Source: SZUA-430 sp965227535
GTDB lineage: Bacteria; Pseudomonadota; Alphaproteobacteria; Micropepsales; Micropepsaceae
Reading direction: 5' to 3'
Length of the DNA stretch: 64,000 bases
NCBI GenBank assembly: GCA_965227535.1
Contig: OZ245761.1
Span: forward strand, 1,798,001 to 1,862,000
The notes below the pieces were generated by a model, which was not told where the DNA came from, did not search any database, and was given only the letters and a program-made list of their open reading frames with translations. Shown piece after piece: positions 42,564 through 51,011 of this stretch (positions are counted from its first letter, which is position 1; each line of letters starts with the position of its first letter). Position numbers and translations under genes: made by a program.

Positions 42564-42900
42564 GCCCACGTTGTCCTTATGAGGCGCGCGTTTGGTTGAA
42601 TCGGATGCCGCACAATAGCGCTCTGCACACGAACTGTCGCCGCCTGGGAAACGCGCAACTCGCCTAACCGGCGAAATGTGCCGGCTACCTTCACCGATTG
42701 CGCACGTTGATGCTGCGGTTGCGAGCGACAAAACGCGTGGAAACATAAGGGATTCGCGTCATCCGTACACGTCACATCACGGCGCACAGAAAATTCACCG
42801 GATGATGAATTATTCGATGGGCGGCTCCCCCAGTCTGCGCTAGCGTAAGTATGGGGACGCGCCTTCAAAGAGCAGCGCCTCGGGGAAAGATGGGGGCACT
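42564..42900. other. Divergent regulatory region between TetR and TonB receptor genes
   Basis: 337 bases without a credible gene. It holds a GCTAGCGTA element at about 42838-42846 that resembles an alphaproteobacterial -10 region for the receptor, and an AT-rich tract (ATGATGAATTATTCGATG) at about 42801-42818. No TTGAACGCCGTTCAA copy and no CtrA box occur here. No clear operator could be picked out. Confidence 0.5.
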
Positions 42901-45159
42901 ATGACATCGCTTTACAGAACGATTCTGCTCGGCAGCGCCGCGTTCGCGCTGACGACAACCGCCGCACTCGCGCAAGACGCCGCGCCGCCGCCGGCCGCCG
43001 ACGAAGCCGGCAAGATCGAAAAGGTCACCGTCACCGCACGGCGCACCAAGGAAAATCAGCAAAAGGTTCCGGCCTCCGTCTCTTCGTTCAGCGAGAAGAG
43101 CCTGGACCGCATCGGCGCCACCGATGTGACCGGTCTCCAGGGCGCGATCCCGAACGCGAACATCGCGCAGGGCCGCGGCTCGTCGAACGCAACGAACATC
43201 TACATCCGCGGCGTCGGCCAGCCCGACGCCCTGCAAACCTTCGACCCCGCCGTCGGCGTCTATGTCGACGACGTCTATCTCAGCCGCATCCGCGGCACGC
43301 AGTTCGAACTGATGGACATCGAACGCCTCGAAGTCCTGCGCGGCCCGCAAGGCACGCTCTACGGCAAGAACACGATCGGCGGCGCACTCAAAGTCATCAC
43401 CCGCCGCCCGACCGCCGAAAGCAAAGGCGCCGCCTCCTTCACGGTCGGCAGCTACGGCGAACTCGTCGGCAACGGCACTATTTCCGGCGGGCTGACCGAC
43501 ACGTTGGCCGCGAGCGCCTCGCTCCTCATCGGCTCGCGCGACGGCTACGTCGAAAATCCGGTGACGGACGCCGAGTATAACGACCGCGGCGTAGGCGCCG
43601 GCCGCGTAAAGCTCGCTTGGGATCCCAGCGAAGACTTCCAGCTCGACGTGTCGTTCGACTACGCGGAAGAAGATGCCGCGCTGAACGTCGGCCAAGCGAC
43701 CAACACGCTGACGACCATCCTTGGCGTTCCGCTCCTCGTGCTGCCAGCGACCCCGCCCGAATTCAACTTCGAGACGCGAACGACGCCGGGCCTGCCGAAC
43801 TCGACCGAGATGACGCATTGGGGTGGCTCTGCCAGCGCCACGTGGGACTTGGACGACGCGTGGACCTTGCGCTCGATCACGGCCTATCGCGAACTTCAGA
43901 ACCGCGACTACGTCGACATCGACGCCACGCAGCTCGAACTCGGCGACGTCCTCGTCGATGTCGATCAAAACCAGACCAGCCAAGAACTCCAGCTGCTCTA
44001 CGCGGGCACGAACTGGAAGCTCGTCTCGGGCCTCTATTACCTGCGCGAGAACGTCGTTTCGCACCAAGAAGCCTACGCCGACGACTTCCTCGGCGGGTTC
44101 CTCGGCGGCAACACGTTCTTGCGCACGGTCGACGACGATCTGCAGACGACAAGCTGGGCGGCGTTCGCCAACGCGGTATTCGCGCTGACGGACACGGTCA
44201 ACCTTTCGACCGGCATCCGCTACACGGAAGAAGAAAAGGAATACTTCCGCACGACCTCCACGTTCAGCAACTCGGCGCTCTTCAACGGCACCTTCGCGTT
44301 CAACCGCACCGAGAGTTGGGAAAACGTTTCGCCGATGGTCTCGCTCGACTGGCAGGCGAACGACAACACGCTGCTCTACGCGCGCTATGCGACAGGCTTC
44401 AAATCGGGCGGCTTCAACGGCCGCGCCAACGCGGCGGGTGAAGATCAACCCTACGATCCCGAAACGCTCGACAGCTACGAAGTCGGCGTGAAGTCCGATT
44501 GGGCGGACGGCACGGTGCGTACGAACATCACCGCCTTCTACAACGACTACACCGACTTCCAAGCGCGCGTCAGCCGCAGCGTGACGTCGCCAACACAGCC
44601 GATCCCCGCGATCGACTTCGCGGTGCTGAACGCCGGCGGCCTTGAGATCTACGGCGCCGAACTTGAGTTCTTGGCCTATCCGGTTCCGGAACTCAGACTC
44701 GATGCCTCGATCGGCTACCTCCACGCGGAATACACGGAGTTCTTCGAAGTCCGCGCCGGCCCCGTCACGATCGATCGCAGCTGGCAGACACCCGCGTTCT
44801 CGCCCGAATGGACGATGCGTTTCGGCGGCCAGTATGAATGGTCGTTGGGCGACATGGGCTCTCTGACGTTGGGCGCTGCCGCGCGCTTCCGTTCGGAGAT
44901 GGCGCTCGCCGTTGATAACGCGAACCTCACCTCGCGCGCGATCTTCCCGGGTATGTGGCAGGACGACTACTGGCTCTACGACGCACAGCTTGTCTGGGCG
45001 AACGACAACGAGACCCTGCTCGCCGGCCTCTACGCCCGCAACCTGTCGGACGAAGTCTACAAAACGGACGCACAGGAATTCTCAAGCGTTGCCGGCATCC
45101 GCACCGCCTACTACGGCGCGCCGCAGACGGTCAGCTTCAAGATCACGGTTCGCTACTGA
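42901..45159 (+). CDS. TonB-dependent receptor (752 aa)
   Basis: Signal peptide MTSLYRTILLGSAAFALTTTAALAQ, TonB box KIEKVTVTARRTKEN, plug domain with LQGAIPNANIAQGRGSSNATNIYIRGVGQ, FDPAVGVYVDDVYLSRIRGTQFELMDIERLEVLRGPQGTLYGKNTIGGALKVITRRP, and a barrel ending in YYGAPQTVSFKITVRY. The plug wording is of the iron-complex/outer-membrane-receptor type common in Caulobacterales and sphingomonads, which also import glycans and other molecules, so the substrate is unclear. The divergent TetR gene may control it. A terminator follows. Confidence 0.92.
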   Translation: MTSLYRTILLGSAAFALTTTAALAQDAAPPPAADEAGKIEKVTVTARRTKENQQKVPASVSSFSEKSLDRIGATDVTGLQGAIPNANIAQGRGSSNATNIYIRGVGQPDALQTFDPAVGVYVDDVYLSRIRGTQFELMDIERLEVLRGPQGTLYGKNTIGGALKVITRRPTAESKGAASFTVGSYGELVGNGTISGGLTDTLAASASLLIGSRDGYVENPVTDAEYNDRGVGAGRVKLAWDPSEDFQLDVSFDYAEEDAALNVGQATNTLTTILGVPLLVLPATPPEFNFETRTTPGLPNSTEMTHWGGSASATWDLDDAWTLRSITAYRELQNRDYVDIDATQLELGDVLVDVDQNQTSQELQLLYAGTNWKLVSGLYYLRENVVSHQEAYADDFLGGFLGGNTFLRTVDDDLQTTSWAAFANAVFALTDTVNLSTGIRYTEEEKEYFRTTSTFSNSALFNGTFAFNRTESWENVSPMVSLDWQANDNTLLYARYATGFKSGGFNGRANAAGEDQPYDPETLDSYEVGVKSDWADGTVRTNITAFYNDYTDFQARVSRSVTSPTQPIPAIDFAVLNAGGLEIYGAELEFLAYPVPELRLDASIGYLHAEYTEFFEVRAGPVTIDRSWQTPAFSPEWTMRFGGQYEWSLGDMGSLTLGAAARFRSEMALAVDNANLTSRAIFPGMWQDDYWLYDAQLVWANDNETLLAGLYARNLSDEVYKTDAQEFSSVAGIRTAYYGAPQTVSFKITVRY

Positions 45160-45178
45160 TCTGCTGAACAGGACCAAG

Positions 45179-45207
45179 AGGCGCGGGCGGCAACGCTCGC
45201 GCCTTTT
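45179..45207 (+). terminator. Terminator of the TonB receptor gene
   Basis: Arms AGGCGCG / CGCGCCT, with additional GC pairing inside, and TTTTCTGTT immediately after. It is 20 bases after the stop codon. Confidence 0.7.
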
Positions 45208-45210
45208 CTG

Positions 45211-46074
45211 TTAGGGCACGCGCGAAAAGAACCGCGCCATTGCATCCCACGCCGCCGGCTCTTCAAGCGTCGGCGCGTGCCCAACGCGCGGCACGTCGGC
45301 GACTTCGAGGTCCGGCCGCAACGCCTTCATCGCGGCGATCCCCTCCGGCAGCAGGATGTCGCTGAGCACGCCGTGCACGACCAGCAGCGGCGCGTTGTCG
45401 AGCATCTTGAAGATCGGCGTCAGATCAGGCGCCGCCGCAGCCGCAGGCTGTTCGAAGATATGCGCAATCGCCGGATCGTAATCGAACGCGATCCGCCCGT
45501 CCGGCAACTCGCGCCCCATCCGCCGCGCCATCGTCTCCCAGAACGCCTCGTCCGCATCGGGAAACGCAGCGCTTTGCGTACCTTTGATGAGCGCGATGAG
45601 ATGAGCCCACCCGTCCTGCGGCGGCGTCTTACCGACATAGGTCGCAATGCGCGAGATCCCGCTGGTGTTCACCACCGGTCCAATATCGTTCAGCACCACG
45701 GCCGCGACACGCGCCTGCGCCATCATCGCGACGAGCATGGTGATCAGCCCGCCCATCGACGTGCCGACGAACACCGCACGATCGACGCCCAGCTCGTTCA
45801 TCACATGCACGACATCGGCCGCATACACCGGCGGCACATACCGTTGAGGCATCGGATCGCGATCCGAAAGCCCGCGCCCGCGCACGTCGAACGCCAGCAC
45901 CCGCCGCCCCAACGCCGCAATCCGCGGCGCGACCGCTTCGAAGTCCGCCGAGTTGCGCGTCAACCCGTGCAAACAAATCACCGGCAAGCCACGCACCGCA
46001 CCAACTGGCGCGTAGTCGCGCACAAACACCTTCAACGCGTCCGGCACAGTGATAAAGCGTTCTTGATAGTTCAC
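45211..46074 (-). CDS. Alpha/beta hydrolase (287 aa)
   Basis: GTG start overlapping the TGA of the upstream nitronate monooxygenase by four bases (GTGA), so the start is set by coupling. VICLHGLTRNSADFEAVAP is the oxyanion region, AVFVGTSMGGLITMLVA carries the nucleophile Ser (GTSMGG), and VPRVGHAPTLEEPAAW supplies the catalytic His. Likely an esterase or epoxide/ester hydrolase; substrate unknown. Confidence 0.88.
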   Translation of the reverse strand: MNYQERFITVPDALKVFVRDYAPVGAVRGLPVICLHGLTRNSADFEAVAPRIAALGRRVLAFDVRGRGLSDRDPMPQRYVPPVYAADVVHVMNELGVDRAVFVGTSMGGLITMLVAMMAQARVAAVVLNDIGPVVNTSGISRIATYVGKTPPQDGWAHLIALIKGTQSAAFPDADEAFWETMARRMGRELPDGRIAFDYDPAIAHIFEQPAAAAAPDLTPIFKMLDNAPLLVVHGVLSDILLPEGIAAMKALRPDLEVADVPRVGHAPTLEEPAAWDAMARFFSRVP

Positions 46075-47144
46075 GGCGTCCTCATCTCTGCAAGCAGTGC
46101 CAACGTCGACCGCGCAAGCTCCCGCGTCAATTCCTGAGCCGGCATCTCGCGCGCAAACCGCGGCGCCTGCCCCGACCACAACGGCGAGAAGTCGCCCGAC
46201 CCAGAAGCCTCAGCCTTCTGGCGCAGCGGCGCCATCGCGTTCGACGCGCCCGGAAACGCCGGCGCATCAACACTCATCGGCCCAACCTCGCGCACAGCAC
46301 GATTGACGATCCCGCGCGCCGGCCGCCCCGTGAACACGTTGGTCAGCACCGTCTGATCCTCACGCGCATTCTTCAGCGCCGCACGATGGATCGGCGAGTT
46401 CGTCGCCTCTGGCGTCAACAGATAAGCGGTCCCAATCTGCACACCCGCCGCGCCCAACATCAATGCCGCCGCAATCCCGCGCGCATCACCGACAGCGCCG
46501 GCCGCAATCACCGGCACGCGCACGGCGTCCACGACCTGCGGTACCAGCGCAAAAATCCCCGGCTGCGAAGCAATATCCTCGCTCAAGAAAATCCCACGAT
46601 GCCCGCCCGCCTCCGCACCCTGCGCGATGACGGCATCGACCCCGCGCTCTTCCAGCCAGCGCGCCTCGGCCACCGTCGTCGCCGAAGAGATCACCACGGA
46701 GCCCGCCGCGCGAACGCGATCGAGCAAGCGCTTCTCCGGCAAACCAAAGTGAAAACTCACGACGCGCGGTTTGAATGCCTCGACCAGCGCACACGCCTCG
46801 TCACCGAACGGCGCACGCCCACCCGGCATCGTCGGTGCGGAAACGCCAAGCTCGCGCGCATAAGGCGCCAACCGCTCGATCCACTTCGCCTCGCGCGCGG
46901 CATCGGGCACCGGCGGCTGATGACAGAAGAAGTTCACATTGAACGGCCGATCCGTACGCTGACGAATGACCTGCATCTCCGTTCGCACCTGCTCGATCGA
47001 CAGCATCGCGCACGGCAGCGATCCCAATCCGCCCGCCTCACAAACCGCAATCGCCATCGCCGAGCCTTGCGACCCAGCCATCGGCGCTTGCACGATCGGA
47101 TGCTCGATACCGAACAGATCCAAGAGTCGCCGGTCTCGCCACAT
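46071..47144 (-). CDS. Nitronate monooxygenase / 2-nitropropane dioxygenase family protein
   Basis: FMN-binding TIM barrel with LFGIEHPIVQAPMAGSQGSAMAIAVCEAGGLGSLPCAM, FNVNFFCHQPP, ISSATTVAEARWLEERGVDAVIAQGAEAGGHRG (the catalytic His and FMN region), and VPVIAAGAVGDARGIAAALMLGAAGVQIGTAYL. Class I nitronate monooxygenases oxidise alkyl nitronates such as propionate-3-nitronate. The ATG at 47144 is used; an ATG ten codons upstream is also possible. Coupled to the alpha/beta hydrolase. Detoxification of nitroalkanes is inferred. Confidence 0.9.
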   Translation of the reverse strand: MWRDRRLLDLFGIEHPIVQAPMAGSQGSAMAIAVCEAGGLGSLPCAMLSIEQVRTEMQVIRQRTDRPFNVNFFCHQPPVPDAAREAKWIERLAPYARELGVSAPTMPGGRAPFGDEACALVEAFKPRVVSFHFGLPEKRLLDRVRAAGSVVISSATTVAEARWLEERGVDAVIAQGAEAGGHRGIFLSEDIASQPGIFALVPQVVDAVRVPVIAAGAVGDARGIAAALMLGAAGVQIGTAYLLTPEATNSPIHRAALKNAREDQTVLTNVFTGRPARGIVNRAVREVGPMSVDAPAFPGASNAMAPLRQKAEASGSGDFSPLWSGQAPRFAREMPAQELTRELARSTLALLAEMRTP

Positions 47145-47252
47145 GTTCTTCACCACGTGCGTTGCATGCGGCATTCTATCATGTGCAACGCGTGAAACGC
47201 TTGGCAGCGCTAGTCGTGGGGACACGTTTACCGCTCATTCACACAGTTTTTC

Positions 47253-47281
47253 TTGACATCCCGCAGCGCAACCTGCATATG
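47253..47281 (+). promoter_or_regulatory. Candidate promoter of the helicase gene
   Basis: TTGACA, 17-base spacer, CATATG. It is about 225 bases upstream of the GTG start of the DEAD-box helicase, implying a long 5' leader. The 362-base intergenic region 47145-47506 holds only this, the dyads at 47341-47382 and the helicase start. Confidence 0.5.
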
Positions 47282-47340
47282 CACAACCGTTGAGGCGCCT
47301 TAGGGCCCCTTCGCAAGCGCTCTCGCCGCGTGAACGGCTC

Positions 47341-47382
47341 GAGATCTAAATCGATCTCATCGATCCTTTTGAGCGCTCAAAA
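47341..47382 (+). promoter_or_regulatory. Structured leader elements upstream of the RNA helicase
   Basis: GAGATC-TAAATC-GATCTC (47341-47358) can form a hairpin, and TTTTGAGCGCTCAAAA (47367-47382) is a perfect 16-base palindrome. Both lie in the presumed 5' leader, between the promoter and the GTG start. They may be an operator or an RNA element for autoregulation; which is unknown. Confidence 0.4.
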
Positions 47383-47506
47383 CCTCCGGAACTGCCCAGG
47401 TAACACGCGGGGCGTCCTACGCAACCCGCGATTTTCGCGTGCGCTGTGTGTGGGCCCAACGCCCCCGATGCGCACGCGCCGACTCGCATATTGAAAGTGA
47501 ACTTGA

Positions 47507-49249
47507 GTGAACGATTTTACGTCTTTGGGCCTCGACCCGCGTCTTCTGAAAGCTCTGACGCAAGAAGGCTACGAGAAGCCCACCCCCATCCAAGTGCAGG
47601 CCATTCCGCACGTTCTTGAAGGCAAGGACCTTCTGGGCATCGCGCAAACCGGCACCGGCAAGACCGCGGGCTTCGCGCTCCCGATCCTGCAGCGTCTCGA
47701 CGCCAACAAGCGCACGCCCGCGCCGAAGACCGCGCGCGCGCTGATCCTCTCGCCGACGCGCGAACTCTCCGCGCAGATCGCCGACAGCTTCAAGGCCTAT
47801 GGCCGCTACATGAATCAAAGCGTGACGACCATCTTCGGTGGCGTCGGCGAAGGCCCGCAGATTCAAACGATGCGCAAAGGGATCGACATCCTGGTGGCGA
47901 CACCGGGCCGCCTGCTCGACCTCGTCAACCAACGCGCCGTTGACCTCAGCAAAACGGAAATCTTCGTCCTCGACGAAGCCGACCGCATGCTCGACATGGG
48001 CTTCATCCGCGACATCCGCCGTCTCGTGGCCCAACTGCCGCGCGAACGCCAGAACCTGTTCTTCTCGGCCACAATGCCGGAAGAAATCAGCGGCCTGGCC
48101 TCCGACCTCTTGAAGAACCCGGTCAGCGTTTCGGTGACACCGCAAGCAACCACCGTTGAGCGTATCGCCCAGCGCGTGATCCACGTCGAAACCTCATCGA
48201 AGCGCGCGCTGCTCATCGAGCTGCTCCGCAACGACCCGGCCATGAACCGCAACCTCGTCTTCACCCGCACCAAGCACGGCGCGGACAAAGTGGTTCGTGC
48301 CTTGTCGGCCGCGGGCATCGTCTCCTCGGCGATCCACGGCAACAAGAGCCAAAGCCAACGCGTGTCGACGCTGAACGCGTTCCGCGCCGGCCGCACACGC
48401 GTGCTGATCGCAACCGACATCGCCGCCCGCGGCATCGACGTCGACGGCATCAGCCACGTCATCAACTACGACTTGCCGCACGTGCCGGAATCCTACGTCC
48501 ACCGCATCGGCCGCACCGCGCGCGCCGGCGCCGACGGCGTGGCGATCGCCTTCTGCGACCGTGAGGAACGCGGCCTGCTGCGCGACATCGAACGCATGAC
48601 GCGTCAGCAAATCCCGTCCAGCGAATGGCGCGCCAAGCCCGGCGAAGTCCAAGCGATGGACGCCGCCGCCCGCGCGCTCGATAGCGAACGCCCTGAGCGC
48701 ACCGAACGTCCCGCGCGCAACAACAACGGCGAACGCAAAGCCCACGGCGAGCGCAAACCGCACGGCGACCGCAAACCCAACGGTGAGCATCGCAAACCCG
48801 GCGGTGATCGCAAACCCCACGGTGATCGCAAGCCCCAAGGCGAACGTCACGCGCACGCCGACCGCAAACCGCACGGCGAGCACCGCGCACGCCCGGCGCA
48901 CGCCGATCGTCCCGCGCACGCCGACCGCAAGCCGCATGGCGAGCGTCAACAGCACGGCGACCGTCCGGCCCACGCCGAACGTCCGCATGGCGAAAAGCGT
49001 CCGTTCAATCCCGGCAAGCCGCGCCATCCGCAGCACGCGGACCGTCGCGTTGCCGCCGGCGCTTCGGCGCACGACGCCAAGCCGATGAGCGAACGCGCCC
49101 AACACGCGCAAGCCCGCGACGCCGCACGTCCGCACACCGGCCCGAAGCCGCACCGCAAAGGCCAAGGTCAAAAACCCGCCGGCGCCCCAGTCCGCGACGG
49201 CGCAGGCAACGCGCTCCCGCGCTTCCTGCAACACCGCGGCCGCCCGTAA
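47507..49249 (+). CDS. rhlE: DEAD-box ATP-dependent RNA helicase (RhlE type) with repetitive basic tail
   Basis: GTG start. FTSLGLDPRLLKALTQEGYEKPTPIQ is the Q motif, AQTGTGKTAGF is motif I, VLDEADRMLDMGF is motif II, FFSATMP is motif III, and IATDIAARGIDVDGISHVINYD and YVHRIGRTARAG are motifs V and VI. The RecA-like core spans about residues 1-365. From about 395 to 570 the protein is low-complexity, with repeated KPHGER, KPHGDR, HADRPAH units and over 30 His, Lys and Arg residues: an intrinsically disordered tail that probably binds RNA. It unwinds RNA duplexes in ribosome assembly or degradation, often at low temperature. The long leader upstream may permit autoregulation. A strong terminator follows. 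Confidence 0.94.
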   Translation: MNDFTSLGLDPRLLKALTQEGYEKPTPIQVQAIPHVLEGKDLLGIAQTGTGKTAGFALPILQRLDANKRTPAPKTARALILSPTRELSAQIADSFKAYGRYMNQSVTTIFGGVGEGPQIQTMRKGIDILVATPGRLLDLVNQRAVDLSKTEIFVLDEADRMLDMGFIRDIRRLVAQLPRERQNLFFSATMPEEISGLASDLLKNPVSVSVTPQATTVERIAQRVIHVETSSKRALLIELLRNDPAMNRNLVFTRTKHGADKVVRALSAAGIVSSAIHGNKSQSQRVSTLNAFRAGRTRVLIATDIAARGIDVDGISHVINYDLPHVPESYVHRIGRTARAGADGVAIAFCDREERGLLRDIERMTRQQIPSSEWRAKPGEVQAMDAAARALDSERPERTERPARNNNGERKAHGERKPHGDRKPNGEHRKPGGDRKPHGDRKPQGERHAHADRKPHGEHRARPAHADRPAHADRKPHGERQQHGDRPAHAERPHGEKRPFNPGKPRHPQHADRRVAAGASAHDAKPMSERAQHAQARDAARPHTGPKPHRKGQGQKPAGAPVRDGAGNALPRFLQHRGRP

Positions 49250-49266
49250 GCACTAACGACGCAAAG

Positions 49267-49299
49267 CGCCGCCGGCCCACAAAGCCGGCGGCGTTTTCT
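49267..49299 (+). terminator. Terminator of the RNA helicase gene
   Basis: Ten-base perfect stem CGCCGCCGGC / GCCGGCGGCG with a seven-base loop, then TTTTCTATTTC. It begins 17 bases after the stop codon. Confidence 0.85.
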
Positions 49300-49350
49300 A
49301 TTTCGCACTGACCCATGCTACGCACCACCGATCAAAGGTGGAGCGATGCG

Positions 49351-50100
49351 ATGCGCGAAAACAAACTCCGCACCATGTGGGCCAGCGGCCGGGCGGCGAC
49401 CAACGTCTGGTGCCATATCCCGTCGAGCTACGCGACCGAAGTGATCGCGCATCAAGGCTGGGACTCGCTCACCGTCGACACGCAGCACGGCCCGATCGGT
49501 TATACCGAGATGGTCGCGATGCTCACCGCCATCGCGACGACGCCGGCCGTGCCGCTCGTGCGCGTGTCGTGGAACAATCCCGGCGAAGTGATGCGCGCGG
49601 CCGACGCCGGCGCGATGGGCGTGATCTGCCCGACGGTCAACACCAAGGCCGAATGCGAACAGTTCGTCGGCGCGCTGCGCTACGCTCCGCTCGGTTACAG
49701 AAGCCTCGGCCCCAACCGTGCCCGCTTCCTCGGCGACGACTACACCGCGACGTCCAACGACACGATCCTCGCCATCGCGCAAATCGAAACCGCATCGGGC
49801 TTGGAGAACGTCGAAGCCATCGCCTCGGTCAAAGGCCTCGACATGCTCTACATCGGCCCGTCCGACTTGGGGCTGTCGATCGGCCGCGAAGGCCGCATGG
49901 ATCAAACCGATGCCGTCGTCGTCGCCGCCATCGACCGCATCCTGAAGACCGCGAAAAACGCCGGCATCAAGGCCGGCATCTTCTGCGTCGACCCGGCCTA
50001 CTCGCGATCGATGCTGACGAAGGGCTTCGACCTCGTCACCGTTCTCTCCGACACGACGCTGCTCTCCGCCGGAGCAAACGTGCGCAAACAATTCGTTTGA
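49351..50100 (+). CDS. HpcH/HpaI aldolase family protein
   Basis: GGTGGAG precedes the start. The family motifs are TVDTQHGPIGY (His as general base), PTVNTKAECEQFV, YRSLGPNRARFLG (Arg), IAQIETASGLEN (metal-binding Glu) and MLYIGPSDLGLSIGREG (metal-binding Asp). It is a class II pyruvate aldolase of the 4-hydroxy-2-oxoheptanedioate / 2-keto-3-deoxy-L-rhamnonate aldolase type and is 249 residues long. Its stop codon lies within the palindrome at 50096-50112. No neighbouring sugar-acid pathway genes. Confidence 0.88.
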   Translation: MRENKLRTMWASGRAATNVWCHIPSSYATEVIAHQGWDSLTVDTQHGPIGYTEMVAMLTAIATTPAVPLVRVSWNNPGEVMRAADAGAMGVICPTVNTKAECEQFVGALRYAPLGYRSLGPNRARFLGDDYTATSNDTILAIAQIETASGLENVEAIASVKGLDMLYIGPSDLGLSIGREGRMDQTDAVVVAAIDRILKTAKNAGIKAGIFCVDPAYSRSMLTKGFDLVTVLSDTTLLSAGANVRKQFV

Positions 50101-50112
50101 ACGCCGTTCAAA
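50096..50112. promoter_or_regulatory. Palindromic operator-like site, copy 3
   Basis: TTTGAACGCCGTTCAAA, identical to copy 1 over all 17 bases. It overlaps the aldolase stop codon and lies 96 bases before the next gene's start (50208). Confidence 0.5.
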
Positions 50113-50187
50113 ATATCGAACGCACCGGCGCACCGAAGAGACACACACCACACATCTCCACCTGGCAGCGTTGACACCTCTATAGGT

Positions 50188-50204
50188 GGGGATTCAGCAT
50201 CCCC
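50188..50204 (+). promoter_or_regulatory. Hairpin over the ribosome site of the first small membrane protein
   Basis: GGGGAT-TCAGC-ATCCCC forms a perfect six-base stem ending three bases before the GTG start. The only purine-rich ribosome-site candidate (GGTGGGG) is in its 5' arm, so folding would hide it and unfolding would expose it. Confidence 0.4.
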
Positions 50205-50207
50205 GTT

Positions 50208-50567
50208 GTGAACGCTGGACCGATTCCCGACCTGTTGAGCATCGTCATCCTCGCCTGGCTTGCGGGCCTCGCGTTGATGATTGTGTTTTCGATGCTGACG
50301 GGCCGGGTGATGTTGGCGGGACTCTTCACGACGGACATCGACAACGATGGCCTCGCCGATGAGTTCCACCCCGAACGCGTGCAGCTGTTGCTGTTCTCGG
50401 TGTTCGGCATCGCGGCCTATGTGTTCGCGACGATGGATGCGGTCGCTGCGTCGAAGACCGCACTCACCGTGCTTCCGGACATTCCGGACGAACTACTGAT
50501 GATAATGGGCGCCAGCAACACGTTCTATTTGTCTGGCAAATTCGGACGATCCGTCGCACGGGGATAA
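50208..50567 (+). CDS. Small membrane protein A of a paralogous pair (119 aa)
   Basis: GTG start; helix about residues 8-32 (LLSIVILAWLAGLALMIVFSML), a loop with TTDIDNDGLADEFHPERVQ, and a second helix about 60-80 (LLLFSVFGIAAYVFATM), then LPDIPDELLMIMGASNTFYLSGKFGRS. It shares a blueprint with the next gene: helix, cytosolic loop, (L/V)QxL(L/I)FS(V/F), helix, then a (L/V)P(D/P)..L...G.S...Y stretch. The two are only 13 bases apart. The family is not recognised. Copy 3 of the palindrome lies 96 bases upstream. Confidence 0.6.
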   Translation: MNAGPIPDLLSIVILAWLAGLALMIVFSMLTGRVMLAGLFTTDIDNDGLADEFHPERVQLLLFSVFGIAAYVFATMDAVAASKTALTVLPDIPDELLMIMGASNTFYLSGKFGRSVARG

Positions 50568-50579
50568 GGGGATTTCGTT

Positions 50580-51011
50580 ATGCTGCCATTCGATCTGGCG
50601 ATGCTTGTCGCCATCGTGTTGTCGATCATTCTCTTAGGATTCGGCGCCGTCATTTTGGGAATGATCATGACGGGCCAAATCGACCTGTCGGACATCCTCG
50701 TCGAGTCGAACGAGAACGGATCGAAGAAGGCCAGCCTCTCGCGCCTTCAATTTCTGATCTTCTCCTTCGTCATCGCCGGCCTCTATCTGGTCATCTGCGT
50801 CGAGAGCGGCACCTTCGTCGACGTGCCGCCGGGCGTCTTGATCCTGCTCGGCATCAGCGGCGGCAGCTACATCGCCTCGAAGGGCTTAGGCCAAGGCCTC
50901 GGCAAGAAAACCGCATCGGCCCCGCAACAACCGCGCCAGCAAAACCATCAGCGCCCGCAGTCGGTGCAGATGCAACCCGTCGCCGAAGTCCAGCAATCCG
51001 CCGCGCAGTAA
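50580..51011 (+). CDS. Small membrane protein B of a paralogous pair (143 aa)
   Basis: Helix about residues 8-30 (MLVAIVLSIILLGFGAVILGMI), loop with SNENGSKKASLSRLQ, second helix (FLIFSFVIAGLYLVICV), then VDVPPGVLILLGISGGSYIASKGLG, matching protein A's plan with the same SRLQFLIFS / ERVQLLLFS kernel. The C-terminal 35 residues are Gln/Pro-rich (QQPRQQNHQRPQSVQM). ATG preceded by GGGGAT. Its TAA shares a base with the nuclease ATG (TAATG). Family not recognised; a shared scaffold with protein A is inferred. Confidence 0.62.
   Translation: MLPFDLAMLVAIVLSIILLGFGAVILGMIMTGQIDLSDILVESNENGSKKASLSRLQFLIFSFVIAGLYLVICVESGTFVDVPPGVLILLGISGGSYIASKGLGQGLGKKTASAPQQPRQQNHQRPQSVQMQPVAEVQQSAAQ

Noticed and set aside
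42865..44724. A leftward frame of about 620 codons opposite the TonB receptor
   Set aside because: Shadow of the receptor; no signal, no motif, Arg/Val/Asp-rich.
48700..49100. Repeating DNA units in the helicase 3' region that could suggest a repeat array
   Set aside because: The repeats are short, imperfect and in frame with KPHGER-type peptide units; no spacers of uniform length and no cas genes, so not CRISPR.
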